Shown here piece by piece: positions 16,948-25,966 of a stretch of DNA of 64,000 nt. This stretch comes from M3007 sp965249785 (lineage in GTDB: Bacteria; Bacteroidota; Bacteroidia; Chitinophagales; Saprospiraceae). The first letter of the stretch is position 1. Each line of letters begins with the position of its first letter. The position numbers and the translations under genes are program-made. The notes below the pieces were generated by a model. The model saw only the letters and a list, made by a program, of their open reading frames with translations, ran no database searches and was not told the origin of the DNA. The stretch lies in the NCBI GenBank assembly GCA_965249785.1, contig CBDFMU010000012.1:595792-659791 (forward strand). The letters run 5' to 3'.

Positions 16948-17619
16948 ATGTCAAATTTTAATTTTCAACAACCTTTTTCCGGCGTTGTCCGGCATTTGAT
17001 CATTCTTAACGTGCTGATGTTTTTTGGTAGTTATGTGGTGTTGGGCGCGGAAAACTGGGATGTCGTGACGGGGAGCGGGACTTTGGGACGGTTGCAATTG
17101 GCGGCTTTTTTGCCCGGTTCGCCGCATTTTCAGCCCTACCAAATATTGACGCACATGTTTATGCACAGCAATATCATGCATATTTTGTTTAATATGCTCT
17201 CGCTGTACTTTTTCGGGACGATGGTGGAAATGATTTGGGGGCCACGCCGTTTTCTGTTCTTTTATTTGTTTTGTGGCGTCGGGTCTTGGGGATTGCAAAT
17301 GTTCACGCAATGGTGGCAGATCAATCAGGGAACTGAACTGGCCGAAATTGCGTATAATATTCCGATGCTGGGTGCTTCGGGGGCGGTTTTCGGGGTGTAC
17401 GTGGCCTTTGCCTGCTTGTTTCCAGATGTGGAAATTCGCTTGTTGTTTCCACCTATTGCCTTGAAAGCCAAGGTGTTTGTGCCGATTATCGCAGCGTTGG
17501 AAGTAATTTACGGGTTTGGCGGATACGCAAAAGGCGTAGCGCATTTTGCCCATTTGGGCGGCGCATTATTTGGCTTGATCCTTATTTTGGTGTGGTATAA
17601 AGGGCGGCTGTTTAAATAA
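16948..17619 (+). CDS. Rhomboid family intramembrane serine protease (first copy)
   Basis: A 223-residue, six-helix membrane protein. Catalytic residues are Ser144 in LGASGAVFG and His202 in HFAHLGGALFG. The L1-loop motif WGPRR follows helix 1-2, and the helix-2 His/Asn segment HSNIMHILFN is present. Rhomboids cleave transmembrane helices inside the lipid bilayer. The substrate is unknown. A second rhomboid gene follows after 22 bases on the same strand, so they are probably cotranscribed. No exact promoter element was found. The leader consists of the hairpin repeat at 16622-16856. Confidence 0.92.
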   Translation: MSNFNFQQPFSGVVRHLIILNVLMFFGSYVVLGAENWDVVTGSGTLGRLQLAAFLPGSPHFQPYQILTHMFMHSNIMHILFNMLSLYFFGTMVEMIWGPRRFLFFYLFCGVGSWGLQMFTQWWQINQGTELAEIAYNIPMLGASGAVFGVYVAFACLFPDVEIRLLFPPIALKAKVFVPIIAALEVIYGFGGYAKGVAHFAHLGGALFGLILILVWYKGRLFK

Positions 17620-17641
17620 CCTACACAAAAACGCTGTAATT

Positions 17642-18580
17642 ATGGCCGTTTTTCGGTCCATCAGGGACGACATTAACTACGCTTTTCGCAACGGCAATAT
17701 GGTGACCCGGTTGGTCTTCATCAATTTTGCCGTGTTCATAGCGGTCAATATTTTTCATTTCCTGCTGTGGTTGGCCCTGCGTGGCGACCGTGGCGAGACC
17801 AATGAGGTGTTCAACAACGTCCTCAACTGGTTTTGTATGCCCGGCGATTGGCACCTTTTATGGCGCGTGTGGGCCCCAATCACCAGCATATTTCTGCACG
17901 AAAGTTTTTGGCATTTTTTGAATAATGTCATCGGTTTGTACCTATTTGGCACCATCGTCAGCGACCTGATTGGGAATCGTCGGGTGTTGCCAGTATATCT
18001 GCTGGGCGGATTAGTGGGCAACGCACTGTACTTAATTTCGGCACAAATTCCGCAATTCAACATCGGTTACTATGCCTTGGGCGCTTCGGGAGCGATCATG
18101 GCTCTGGCTGGAACCGCGCTTGTTTTGGCTCCTGACTATCGGGTCATGTTGTTTTTGTTGGGAGAAGTAAAGTTGAAATACATCGTGCTGGTCATCGTGC
18201 TGCTCGATCTGGTGGGTATTGCCAATCAATCCAATACGGGTGGCCATGCGGCCCACATTGGCGGCTTTTTGTTCGGCTGCTTTTTCGTGTATCGCCTGCG
18301 CGACGGCAAGGATATGTCGGAAGGCGTGGATCGTATATTGGAGGCTATCAAGGATTTATTTTCCAGTCGCTCCCGACGGCCGTCTGCTCCCAAACGTCGT
18401 CCGCAGCCTGCCATGAAAGCGACCACTTTTGGCAAAGCCAAAGGCAATAGTGTCAGTGATCGGGAGGTTTATTCTTTTCAGGATCAATTAGATGCGATTT
18501 TGGACAAAATAAAACAGCAGGGTTACGAGAGCCTTTCTCAGGAAGAAAAGGACTTTTTGTACCAAGCCAGTAAAAAATAA
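17642..18580 (+). CDS. Rhomboid family intramembrane serine protease (second copy, with cytosolic tail)
   Basis: A 312-residue rhomboid with Ser149 (ALGASGAIM) and His205 (GGHAAHIGGF) as the catalytic dyad. The membrane core ends near residue 215. A hydrophilic tail of about 95 residues follows. It is basic at first (SRSRRPSAPKRRPQP) and ends in a helical block with LDAILDKIKQQGYESLS and EEKDFLYQAS. Such a terminal helical block is common in rhomboids of this phylum. It lies 22 bases after the first rhomboid gene. The two enzymes differ in tail and loops, so they probably have separate substrates. Confidence 0.92.
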   Translation: MAVFRSIRDDINYAFRNGNMVTRLVFINFAVFIAVNIFHFLLWLALRGDRGETNEVFNNVLNWFCMPGDWHLLWRVWAPITSIFLHESFWHFLNNVIGLYLFGTIVSDLIGNRRVLPVYLLGGLVGNALYLISAQIPQFNIGYYALGASGAIMALAGTALVLAPDYRVMLFLLGEVKLKYIVLVIVLLDLVGIANQSNTGGHAAHIGGFLFGCFFVYRLRDGKDMSEGVDRILEAIKDLFSSRSRRPSAPKRRPQPAMKATTFGKAKGNSVSDREVYSFQDQLDAILDKIKQQGYESLSQEEKDFLYQASKK

Positions 18581-18587
18581 ATAAAAA

Positions 18588-18666
18588 GCAAAAGGCAAAT
18601 TGCAAGGGGCAAATGAGCATAGTGACCTCCAATTTTCATTGCCAATTTGCCCTTTGTAATTTTGCC
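18588..18666. repeat. GGCAAATT inverted word repeat
   Basis: The left words GGCAAATTGC and GGGGCAAAT are mirrored by ATTGCCAATTTGCC and TTTTGCC. It lies between the second rhomboid gene and the EEP gene, ending 14 bases before the ATG. Confidence 0.65.
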
Positions 18667-18680
18667 TCTTTTCCTCAACC

Positions 18681-19733
18681 ATGGGTTCCTTGTTCAGTCA
18701 CCTCTTGAAAATAGCGAGTGCGTTGGTGGTGGTGCTGACTTTGCTGGCGTATGTGTGTCCGTACGTGAACCCGATTCGATTCAGTTGGCTGGCGTTCTTC
18801 GGCACCGCTTTTCCGTGGATTTTGTTGGCTAATGTACTTCTTTTTCTCGTTTGGGCTTTGCGCGTGAATCGTTTCGCGCTCTACCATCTAGGCATAGTGG
18901 CTTTGGGCTGGCAGCATGTCACCGGATTTATTGGTTACGACACCGCCAAAACGACCGTTCCCGAAAACGCGATCACCGTAGCGACGCACAATCTCGGTGG
19001 ATTATGGTATGGCCAAAAGAAAGTGACTGATGCGCTACGCGAAAAAACGGCTTCCGACTACGCGCGGTTTTTGCAGGAAAATGGATTCCCCGATATTCTG
19101 TGTACGCAGGAAACGAGCGGCAAATTCTACCGTTTGTTAGCCGAAAAAATGGGCTATCCCCACACTTTCAATCTTAAAAAAGGCACGGTTATTCTAAGTC
19201 GTTTTCCCATAGAAGGCGGCGGGGAAATTCCTTTTGGCAAAACGGCTAACTCTTCGCTGTGGGTGGATGTGCGCATTGATAAAAAGTTAGTTCGCGTATA
19301 CAACGTTCATTTACAATCAAATAGAGTTACCACGGCCACGGAAAAAGTGATCGAAGAGGCTGAACTGGACGAAGGCGAAACCTGGCACGACATCGGAAAT
19401 GTGCTGAATAAAGTAGGCGACGCCACCCAAATCCGCGCAGAACAGGCCCAACTCTTGTGCGACCATATCGCCTCCTGCCCAAATCCGGTCATCATCTGCG
19501 GCGACTTCAACGACACGCCAAATTCTTATGTTTACAATATAATCATACAAGGTCTCAGTGATACTTTTCGGGAAAAAGGCTGTGGCCTCGGTACTACGTT
19601 TGGTGGTGCCTTGCCGCTGCTGCGCATTGACTATATTTTGACGGAACCGAGTTTTCTCACCTACTCTTGCCGCACAGTGCACGGCAATTTTTCCGATCAT
19701 TATCCGGTATTTGCGTCGGTCGGAATACGGTAA
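18681..19733 (+). CDS. Membrane-anchored endonuclease/exonuclease/phosphatase family protein
   Basis: 350 residues. The first 95 contain three hydrophobic segments, so the enzyme is tethered in the inner membrane. The rest is an EEP fold: ATHNLGG (about 97), the metal-ligand Glu in TQETSG, NVHLQSNR, GDFNDTP and the C-terminal SDHYPV. These give the Mg-dependent phosphodiesterase centre shared by DNase I, sphingomyelinases and inositol phosphatases. The substrate cannot be told from sequence. The membrane anchor favours a lipid or extracytoplasmic substrate. It is followed after 59 bases by a LysE-type exporter gene. Confidence 0.88.
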   Translation: MGSLFSHLLKIASALVVVLTLLAYVCPYVNPIRFSWLAFFGTAFPWILLANVLLFLVWALRVNRFALYHLGIVALGWQHVTGFIGYDTAKTTVPENAITVATHNLGGLWYGQKKVTDALREKTASDYARFLQENGFPDILCTQETSGKFYRLLAEKMGYPHTFNLKKGTVILSRFPIEGGGEIPFGKTANSSLWVDVRIDKKLVRVYNVHLQSNRVTTATEKVIEEAELDEGETWHDIGNVLNKVGDATQIRAEQAQLLCDHIASCPNPVIICGDFNDTPNSYVYNIIIQGLSDTFREKGCGLGTTFGGALPLLRIDYILTEPSFLTYSCRTVHGNFSDHYPVFASVGIR

Positions 19734-19792
19734 AATTGGGCTAATAACCATAGCGTATCTCCCTATCTTCGCTCGCTTTTTCGTGCTACAAT

Positions 19793-20410
19793 ATGCTTTT
19801 AGAAGGGATTCTGCTGGGCCTTACGCTTAGCCTAATGGTTGGGCCATTGTTTTTTGCCATTATTCAAGCCGGTTTGGCGGGTGGATTCCGAGCAGGGGTC
19901 GCGATGGCCATTGGGGTATGGACGAGTGATGTGCTGTTTGCGCTGCTGACCCACTTTGGCACCTCCGCACTGGCTTCTTTTACGGCTTTGCCAAATTTTC
20001 GGTTGTGGGCGGGCTTGACAGGTGCATTATTGCTTATTTCTTTTGGAATAGGTAGCCTTTTAAAACGACCTCTACCAGCACCATCGCCAGTAATTCCCTT
20101 CCCTACAGTCAATTTATGGCGTTACATTTTACGCGGCTTTCTAATCAACACCGTCAATCCATTTACTGTTTTTTTCTGGATTGGCATTGGCAGTGGGGTC
20201 ATCGCGACACGTCATTCAGGAGGAGCAGCGGCGATTTATTTTTTCGGGGGGATGCTTTGTACGCTCGCTTTGACCGATCTACTGAAGGCATGGGGTGCTA
20301 AGAGCTTGCGTCAATGGCTAACACCAAGGCATTTGTGGTGGGTACAGCAGATAATCGGTATGTTGCTGATTGTCTTCGGCATTGTGCTGGCAGGGCGTAG
20401 TATGGGGTAA
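19793..20410 (+). CDS. LysE family amino-acid exporter
   Basis: A 205-residue inner-membrane protein with about six hydrophobic helices. The N-terminal LGLTLSLMVGPLFFAIIQ matches the LysE/RhtB family, which exports basic or neutral amino acids and derivatives. A second conserved segment, NTVNPFTVFFWIGIG, starts the fourth helix. The substrate is unknown. It lies 59 bases behind the EEP gene. A near-consensus promoter (TATCTTCG) precedes it, so it may be transcribed separately. Confidence 0.9.
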   Translation: MLLEGILLGLTLSLMVGPLFFAIIQAGLAGGFRAGVAMAIGVWTSDVLFALLTHFGTSALASFTALPNFRLWAGLTGALLLISFGIGSLLKRPLPAPSPVIPFPTVNLWRYILRGFLINTVNPFTVFFWIGIGSGVIATRHSGGAAAIYFFGGMLCTLALTDLLKAWGAKSLRQWLTPRHLWWVQQIIGMLLIVFGIVLAGRSMG

Positions 20411-20490
20411 TTGCTCTTTGGCCTTCTATTAAGTGTAGTAATTGGCTTCCAAGATTGGCAGGCAGTCTTATAACCAATCTGCTAACGTTT

Positions 20491-20522
20491 TTCGCATACT
20501 TCCCGTCAAAATATTACCTTTG
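20491..20522 (+). promoter_or_regulatory. pepA promoter
   Basis: TTCG (20491-20494), 20 bases, then TACCTTTG (20515-20522), an exact -7 match. The leader to the GTG start is about 80 bases. The rest of the gap 20411-20490 holds nothing I recognise. Confidence 0.6.
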
Positions 20523-20611
20523 CCGTCCTGTCAAAAATCGTCGCACCGTTTTGAATTTCAAGAAGGCGCGTCTTCCACCTCCGACTTTTTCTCTCTAATC
20601 TTGCCCGGTCC

Positions 20612-22078
20612 GTGAAACGAGTGCAAATAGTGGCCGCCCCGGTCCTTTTACCCGATGATAATCTGGTTCTACTGGCCGAAAAGACTCGTCTCGATCAACT
20701 CGACCGTTTGCTTTCGCCCTCGGAATTCGTTTTTTTACGCCAATCCGTTGAGCGTGGCGTGTATAGTTTTTTCTTTCCCCGTGCCGAAGGGTCGGTGTTT
20801 GTACGCTTATTAAAAGCCGAAAAAGACCCTGCCGTAGCCCGTGAAGTTGCTCGGTTGGCGGGCAACGAGCTGTTGCGCGAGCTACGGCAATATAAGATGG
20901 AGACCATCACGATCCATAATTACTGCATAGACAATCGGGCGATGGCGTTCGCAGAAGGGCTGGCACTCGGCAGTTATCAGTTTCTGAAATACTTTACCCA
21001 GCCGGAAAAGAAGGCCAAAAACCTGCGGGAAATCCGGCTGGAAAACAGTATCGCTACTACGGCAGAAATACATGAATTGAATGCTTTGCTGCAAGCAACC
21101 TTCCTGACCCGCGATCTGGTGAATGAGCCTTATTCCCACCAAGGCCCGGAACGATTGGCTAAAGCGTTGGAAGAAGCGGGTATAGCCTGCGGATTTACGG
21201 TCGAAATATTGGGCAAAGAGAAAATAGAAACCCTGAAAATGGGGGGACTATTGGCAGTAAACCGGGGGAGTCAGGATCCGCCGCAGTTTTGTATTCTGGA
21301 ATGGAAACCAGCGGATGCCCGCAATACCAAACCCATCGTGCTGATTGGCAAGGGAGTGGTGTATGATACGGGAGGCCTTAGCCTAAAGCCCACCGAGGGC
21401 ATGGACTACATGAAATGCGATATGGGTGGTGCTGCGGCGGTAGTTGGGGCAGTGTCAGTAGTGGCTTGCACCAATTTGCCCATTCATTTGATCGGCTTGA
21501 TACCAATTACGGACAATCTGATCGGGGCGGGCGCTTTTGCTCCCGGCGACGTGATTACTATGTATTCTGGTCATACTGTGGAGGTTATGAATACGGATGC
21601 CGAGGGCCGCTTGCTGTTGGCAGATGCTTTGCATTATGCTAAAAAATACGATCCCGAACTCGTGCTGGACTTCGCCACCTTGACTGGGGCAGCAGTAAAA
21701 GCAATTGGCAACCAAGGCATTTGTTACATGGGTACCGCTTCCAAAGAGATAAAACAAGCGCTCGAAGCCAGCGGCTGGGCCACTTATGAGCGTCTCGTGG
21801 AGTTGCCTTTATGGAAAGAATACGGCGACGAGCTCAAAAGCAACATCGCTGATTTAAAAAACCTGGGTTCTGGTAATGCCGGTATGATCACCGCCGGCAA
21901 ATTTCTGGAACATTTTATCGGTGATTATCCGTGGCTGCACTTCGACATTGCCGGCCCTGCCTATCTTCGCACCGCCAATGGCTACCGCACCAAGGAAGGC
22001 ACTGGCGTAGGCGTGCGGCTTTTGTACGATTTCTTGAAAAAAAGGTATGTTATACCAACGATGAACGATGAACTATAA
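20612..22078 (+). CDS. pepA: Leucyl aminopeptidase (M17, PepA-like)
   Basis: A 488-residue dizinc aminopeptidase. The metal and catalytic blocks are GKGVVYDTGGLSLKP (about 247-261), MKCDMGGAA and NTDAEGRLLLADAL (about 329-342). It removes N-terminal residues, preferring Leu, from peptides in the cytosol, usually as a hexamer. The start is GTG at 20612. No ATG gives a full N-terminal macro-like domain. The last codons (IPTMNDEL) run into the inverted repeat at 22058-22141, so the extreme C-terminus may come from that element. Confidence 0.94.
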   Translation: MKRVQIVAAPVLLPDDNLVLLAEKTRLDQLDRLLSPSEFVFLRQSVERGVYSFFFPRAEGSVFVRLLKAEKDPAVAREVARLAGNELLRELRQYKMETITIHNYCIDNRAMAFAEGLALGSYQFLKYFTQPEKKAKNLREIRLENSIATTAEIHELNALLQATFLTRDLVNEPYSHQGPERLAKALEEAGIACGFTVEILGKEKIETLKMGGLLAVNRGSQDPPQFCILEWKPADARNTKPIVLIGKGVVYDTGGLSLKPTEGMDYMKCDMGGAAAVVGAVSVVACTNLPIHLIGLIPITDNLIGAGAFAPGDVITMYSGHTVEVMNTDAEGRLLLADALHYAKKYDPELVLDFATLTGAAVKAIGNQGICYMGTASKEIKQALEASGWATYERLVELPLWKEYGDELKSNIADLKNLGSGNAGMITAGKFLEHFIGDYPWLHFDIAGPAYLRTANGYRTKEGTGVGVRLLYDFLKKRYVIPTMNDEL

Positions 22079-22141
22079 ACGATATAGCTCAAATAGGAGT
22101 TCATCATTCATTTCATCGTTTATACTTCATCGTTTATAGTT
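22058..22141. repeat. AACGATGAACTATAAACGAT inverted word repeat
   Basis: The left words AACGATGAACGATGAACTATAA begin inside the pepA coding end. The right arm carries TTCATCGTTTATA twice. The hairpin ends 6 bases before the pdxA ATG, so it forms the whole pepA-pdxA spacer. Confidence 0.65.
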
Positions 22142-22147
22142 AAAAAA

Positions 22148-23245
22148 ATGGACAACATCACCATTGGCATTTCCTGCGGCGATATTAACGGGATTGGGTT
22201 GGAAGTCATTTTGAAAGCCATCGCCATCAAAAAAATTGGTGCCAAATACAAATTGATTATCTATGGTAGCACCAAAGTGGTCGCTTATCACAAGAATATT
22301 ATTACTCAGGAAAATATTCAGTTTCATTCCATTATGTCGGCTGCCGAGGCGCAATCGGATCGGATCAATATTATCAATTGCTGGCCCGATAGTGTAAATA
22401 TTACCCTCGGCAAAGCTACCGATTTGGGCGGTAAATGTGCTTATGACGCATTAGAACGGGCGGTAAAGGACCTGAAATCCGGCGAAATAGATGCCCTGGT
22501 CACGGCTCCCATCAACAAGAAAGCGATGCAACTGGCTGATTTTCCGTTTGTTGGGCACACGGAATATATCACTAATGAATTCAATGCCAAGGATTCCTTG
22601 ATGTTTATGGTTTCCGATAATCTGCGTATTGGGGTGGTGACCAACCATTTGCCAATTCGAGAAGTCGCAGCAGCGATTACGAAGGAAAAAGTGCTACGCA
22701 AAATCCTCATCATGGCGGAGACACTACGGATTGATTTTGATATTGCCAGGCCGACTATTGCGGTGTTTGGGTTGAATCCCCACGCTGGCGACGAGGGTGC
22801 CATTGGTTCGGAAGATGAGGAAATAATTCAGGTGGCCATCGAGGAAGCTAAAGCAAAAGGAGTCCTTGCTTTTGGTCCATTTCCTGCCGATGGTTTCTTC
22901 GGCTCGAATCAACAAACCAAATTTGACGGTATTCTGGCTATGTACCATGATCAGGGTTTGGTGCCATTCAAAGCACTCTCGTTTGGCGCGGGCGTAAATT
23001 ATACGGCTGGGCTGGCTTCGGTGCGTACTTCGCCCGATCATGGCACGGCTTATGATATTGCCGGGAAAGGAGAAGCAGATGAAAGTTCCTTCATTAAAGC
23101 ACTCTATCTTGCCGCCGACATTGTCCAACATCGCACCGAATATCTGGATATGTATGCTAATTCGATTGAAAGGCGCAAACAAAAAGCACTGGTCAGCGAA
23201 ATAGGAGAGGACGAAGTGGTGGATGATATACTCCCGGAAGAATAA
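22148..23245 (+). CDS. pdxA: 4-hydroxythreonine-4-phosphate dehydrogenase
   Basis: 365 residues. PdxA oxidises 4-phosphohydroxy-threonine in the DXP-dependent pathway to pyridoxal phosphate. The N-terminal ISCGDINGIGLEV, the central APINKKAM and VGHTEYI (zinc-binding His), GLNPHAGDEG and AMYHDQGLVPFK with HGTAYDIAGKG are all family hallmarks. It is followed after 77 bases by a polyphosphate glucokinase gene. pdxJ, its usual partner, is not in the window. Confidence 0.96.
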   Translation: MDNITIGISCGDINGIGLEVILKAIAIKKIGAKYKLIIYGSTKVVAYHKNIITQENIQFHSIMSAAEAQSDRINIINCWPDSVNITLGKATDLGGKCAYDALERAVKDLKSGEIDALVTAPINKKAMQLADFPFVGHTEYITNEFNAKDSLMFMVSDNLRIGVVTNHLPIREVAAAITKEKVLRKILIMAETLRIDFDIARPTIAVFGLNPHAGDEGAIGSEDEEIIQVAIEEAKAKGVLAFGPFPADGFFGSNQQTKFDGILAMYHDQGLVPFKALSFGAGVNYTAGLASVRTSPDHGTAYDIAGKGEADESSFIKALYLAADIVQHRTEYLDMYANSIERRKQKALVSEIGEDEVVDDILPEE

Positions 23246-23322
23246 TTTTTCCAGCCTGTAGAGCATGGAATGAGTAAAGACCCAACTGGTCGTCAATAGA
23301 ATAACTTCAAAACGAACAACTT

Positions 23323-24066
23323 ATGCCTGCCATTCTCGGCATTGACGTAGGCGCATCCGGTATTAAGGGCGCTTTAGTAAACCTTGAAAAAGGCAAGCTC
23401 CACGGGGAACGAATCCGGATTCCCACTCCACAACCCTCTACACCCGAACTCGTGGGGGCAGCGGTCGCCGAAATGGCCGAATTTTTTAATTATCAGGGCC
23501 CTATTGGTTGCGGTTTTCCTGCCATCGTCAAAAATGGTGTGGCTCTTTCGGCAGCGAATATTGATCCATCGTGGGTAGAGACCAACATTGAAGAAACTTT
23601 CTCCAAAGCGACCGGCAGCCCCGTATTCGCCACCAACGATGCGGATGCCGCTGGCATCGCCGAGATGCGCTATGGCGTAGGGCGGGGTCAGGAAGGCTTG
23701 GTAATGCTGATTACCATTGGTACTGGATTAGGCTCGGCTTTGTTCTATCACGGGGAATTAATACCCAATACGGAACTCGGTCATGTACTCTGGAAGCATG
23801 GCAAATCTGCGGAACAGTATTGCTCGTCGGGTGCTCGGGAACGGCTCAAAATCAGTCGAAAAGAATGGGCCGACCGCTTCAATGAATACCTACTGCATTT
23901 GGAACGCCTGTTTTCGCCCGATCTATTCATTCTGGGCGGCGGCGAGAGCAAGTTTTATGAATCCTACAAAACGCAATTGCTGACCCATGCACGAGTGATT
24001 CCGGCTAAATTACTCAATAATGCTGGTATCATCGGAGCCGCCGCCTACGCCGCAGGGAAACAATAG
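23323..24066 (+). CDS. ppgK: ROK-family polyphosphate glucokinase
   Basis: A 247-residue sugar kinase. LGIDVGASGIKGALV is the phosphate-binding loop, NDADAAGIAEM holds the catalytic Asp, and LITIGTGLGSALF is the second phosphate loop. ELGHVLW follows where glucokinases of the polyphosphate group have their substrate Glu. Length and these blocks fit PPGK, which phosphorylates glucose using polyphosphate and/or ATP. The typical ROK zinc cysteine cluster is absent, as in PPGK. The phosphate donor is an inference from family. Confidence 0.88.
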   Translation: MPAILGIDVGASGIKGALVNLEKGKLHGERIRIPTPQPSTPELVGAAVAEMAEFFNYQGPIGCGFPAIVKNGVALSAANIDPSWVETNIEETFSKATGSPVFATNDADAAGIAEMRYGVGRGQEGLVMLITIGTGLGSALFYHGELIPNTELGHVLWKHGKSAEQYCSSGARERLKISRKEWADRFNEYLLHLERLFSPDLFILGGGESKFYESYKTQLLTHARVIPAKLLNNAGIIGAAAYAAGKQ

Positions 24067-24097
24067 GCAACTGGAAAAACTGTAATTATCCAAAACA

Positions 24098-24136
24098 AAA
24101 TTGCCATCCTTCTCCTGATGGGAGGGATGGCAATTT
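24098..24136. terminator. Bidirectional terminator between ppgK and tatC
   Basis: AAATTGCCATCC (24098-24109) pairs with GGATGGCAATTT (24125-24136), with an inner CTCC/GGAG. On the minus strand a TTTTGTTTTGG tail follows, so it should end tatC transcripts best. Confidence 0.8.
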
Positions 24137-24157
24137 ACGTTCTGCTTGACTTTTTAC

Positions 24158-25051
24158 TTAGTCCTCTTCGTCTTTCATCGCTACCACCTGGCGACTTTCA
24201 CTTTCCTTGGCATCCAGAGCAGCATTCCGCCGCCGCTGTTCTCTGGCGGATACTATAATACTGATCTCGTAGAGAGCAAGCAATGGAATGGTAACCAGCG
24301 TTTGTGCGACTACATCAGGCGGCGTAATTACCCCGGCAATAATGACAATCGCGACGATGGCATGGCGACGATAGGTACGCAACATTTTTGGCCCTATGAT
24401 GCCGATTTTCGTCAGAAAAAAGGCGATAACTGGCATTTCAAAAATCAATCCAGTCGGTATCGTAAACATAGTCATGTACGATACATAGGATTCGAGGGTC
24501 GGCGATACATCCAGCCCCTCCACAGTATAACTGGCCAGAAAACTGATCGAAAACGGAGCGAGTATATAATACCCAAAGACATTGCCCAGCAAAAAAAGAA
24601 AGGAACATACCCCAACGCTGCCACGCACCGCCCGCTGCTCACTTTCCAGCAGACCTGGTCGGATGAATTTCCAAAACTCCCAAAAGATGAAAGGGAAAGC
24701 GCAAATGACACCCAGACAGACCGAAATATACATGTGCTCCATGAGCACTTCGCCCAATTCGCGGGTAATCACATTGAATTTAGGCGGCTCAAAGCAAATG
24801 CTGTTACCCATGCCCATCCAATTGGATAAGGAGCAGATTGCCCGATAGGTTGGAAAATCTGGACTGCGTGGCCCAAACATGAGCTTGTCAAAAACAAACT
24901 CTTTATCGGACATAAAATAGATGGCAAAGACAGAAATAGCCAGCAACGAGCGCAAAATATGGCGTCGCAGTTCGGCTATATGATCGAAAAAAGTCATTTC
25001 ACCGCGCTGAGTTTTCAGGCGTTCGACTTCGTGTTGCTGATCGAGAGGCAT
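24158..25051 (-). CDS. tatC: Sec-independent protein translocase subunit TatC
   Basis: A 297-residue, six-helix inner-membrane protein, the receptor for twin-arginine signal peptides. The N-terminal MTFFDHIAELRRHILRSL block, the conserved Glu in the first periplasmic segments, FWEFWKFIRPGLLESEQR and the late RRHAIVAIVIIAGVITPPDV segment are typical. The C-terminal tail is polar and ends in a run of acidic residues. An exact promoter element is at 25111-25118. No tatA/B gene is in the window. Confidence 0.95.
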   Translation of the reverse strand: MPLDQQHEVERLKTQRGEMTFFDHIAELRRHILRSLLAISVFAIYFMSDKEFVFDKLMFGPRSPDFPTYRAICSLSNWMGMGNSICFEPPKFNVITRELGEVLMEHMYISVCLGVICAFPFIFWEFWKFIRPGLLESEQRAVRGSVGVCSFLFLLGNVFGYYILAPFSISFLASYTVEGLDVSPTLESYVSYMTMFTIPTGLIFEMPVIAFFLTKIGIIGPKMLRTYRRHAIVAIVIIAGVITPPDVVAQTLVTIPLLALYEISIIVSAREQRRRNAALDAKESESRQVVAMKDEED

Positions 25052-25110
25052 AGAGTAATCAGGTTAAAAAATGCCGATGGCAGTGTTTTTGCAAACCTTG
25101 CTGAAACCAT

Positions 25111-25118
25111 CAAAGGTA
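25111..25118 (-). promoter_or_regulatory. tatC promoter -7 element
   Basis: Minus-strand TACCTTTG, with a TTCG twenty bases upstream (25142-25139). The start codon is 60 bases downstream. Confidence 0.6.
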
Positions 25119-25212
25119 GGAGGTTCGGTAAGAGCCTGCGAAGTTTCTACCAAATTAATCCAATTCAATGGCGTTACTATCACCAATACGTGTACAACCC
25201 AACCTTAGTTTC

Positions 25213-25938
25213 ATGAAACAACTGTTGTTATCGCTCTTTTTACTATTTACTTTAATAGTAGAAGCGCAAACCCCCAGCCGGAGTGCTCCCAAAGGAAACT
25301 ATTTAGAGGTGGGCTTTCTATTTGGCTTGACCAGTTACTCCGGCGATATTACGGCGAAGGTGGTAGATATTTCCGAGATTCATCCTGGTTATGGTGCTTA
25401 TCTGCGCTATCATTTTAACAATCATTTAGCTACCCGTTTCCATGTTTATTCGGGGACCGTTTCCGGCGACGATGCTAATTCTCCTTCCCTGGCTACTCGT
25501 AAAATCCGTTTCTCCAGCTCTATCGTTGAAATGGGACTGGTGGGCGAATGGTTTTTGATCGGCAACTCTCGCTTCTCTAACACCGGCATCCACCATCTTT
25601 CTTTTTCTCCCTACTTGTTCGGCGGAATAGGCGTTACTTTTGCCAGCGCGGATGCCGAATACTATGGTCCACCAGATAAACGCAATGAAAGCCTAAAGGT
25701 GCCGCTCCCGGAAGAAGGATTGAGCAACAAATTCGTCTTGATACCGATGGGTGCTGGATTGCGTGCCGACATTACGGAACGCCTGGTGTTGGGGGTAGAA
25801 GGAGGATTTCGCCCGGTTTTTTCAGATGATCTGGATGGTATTCGCTATAATGGAAATCCAAATAAGGGCGACTGGTATTATTTCGGTGGCCTCACGGTTT
25901 CCTTTGTTCTTGGCTATCCCAATAAGCATCACCGTTGA
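25213..25938 (+). CDS. Outer-membrane beta-barrel protein, DUF6089-like
   Basis: 241 residues from the ATG at 25213. The frame opens earlier, but MKQLLLSLFLLFTLIVEAQ is an obvious signal peptide cut after Ala-Gln. The mature part has alternating beta strands and the segment YLEVGFLFGLTSYSGDI, with GAYLRYHFN following, which I recognise from the DUF6089 barrels of Bacteroidota. These are small porin-like or structural barrels of unknown role. It ends 28 bases before a membrane-protein gene on the same strand. Confidence 0.8.
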   Translation: MKQLLLSLFLLFTLIVEAQTPSRSAPKGNYLEVGFLFGLTSYSGDITAKVVDISEIHPGYGAYLRYHFNNHLATRFHVYSGTVSGDDANSPSLATRKIRFSSSIVEMGLVGEWFLIGNSRFSNTGIHHLSFSPYLFGGIGVTFASADAEYYGPPDKRNESLKVPLPEEGLSNKFVLIPMGAGLRADITERLVLGVEGGFRPVFSDDLDGIRYNGNPNKGDWYYFGGLTVSFVLGYPNKHHR

Positions 25939-25966
25939 AATAGTACTGCCGTAGACTGGCAACAAG

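Noticed and set aside
24146..24829. A 227-residue plus-strand frame opposite tatC
   Set aside because: TatC is certain on the other strand. The frame has a random-looking, Arg/His/Gln-rich composition.
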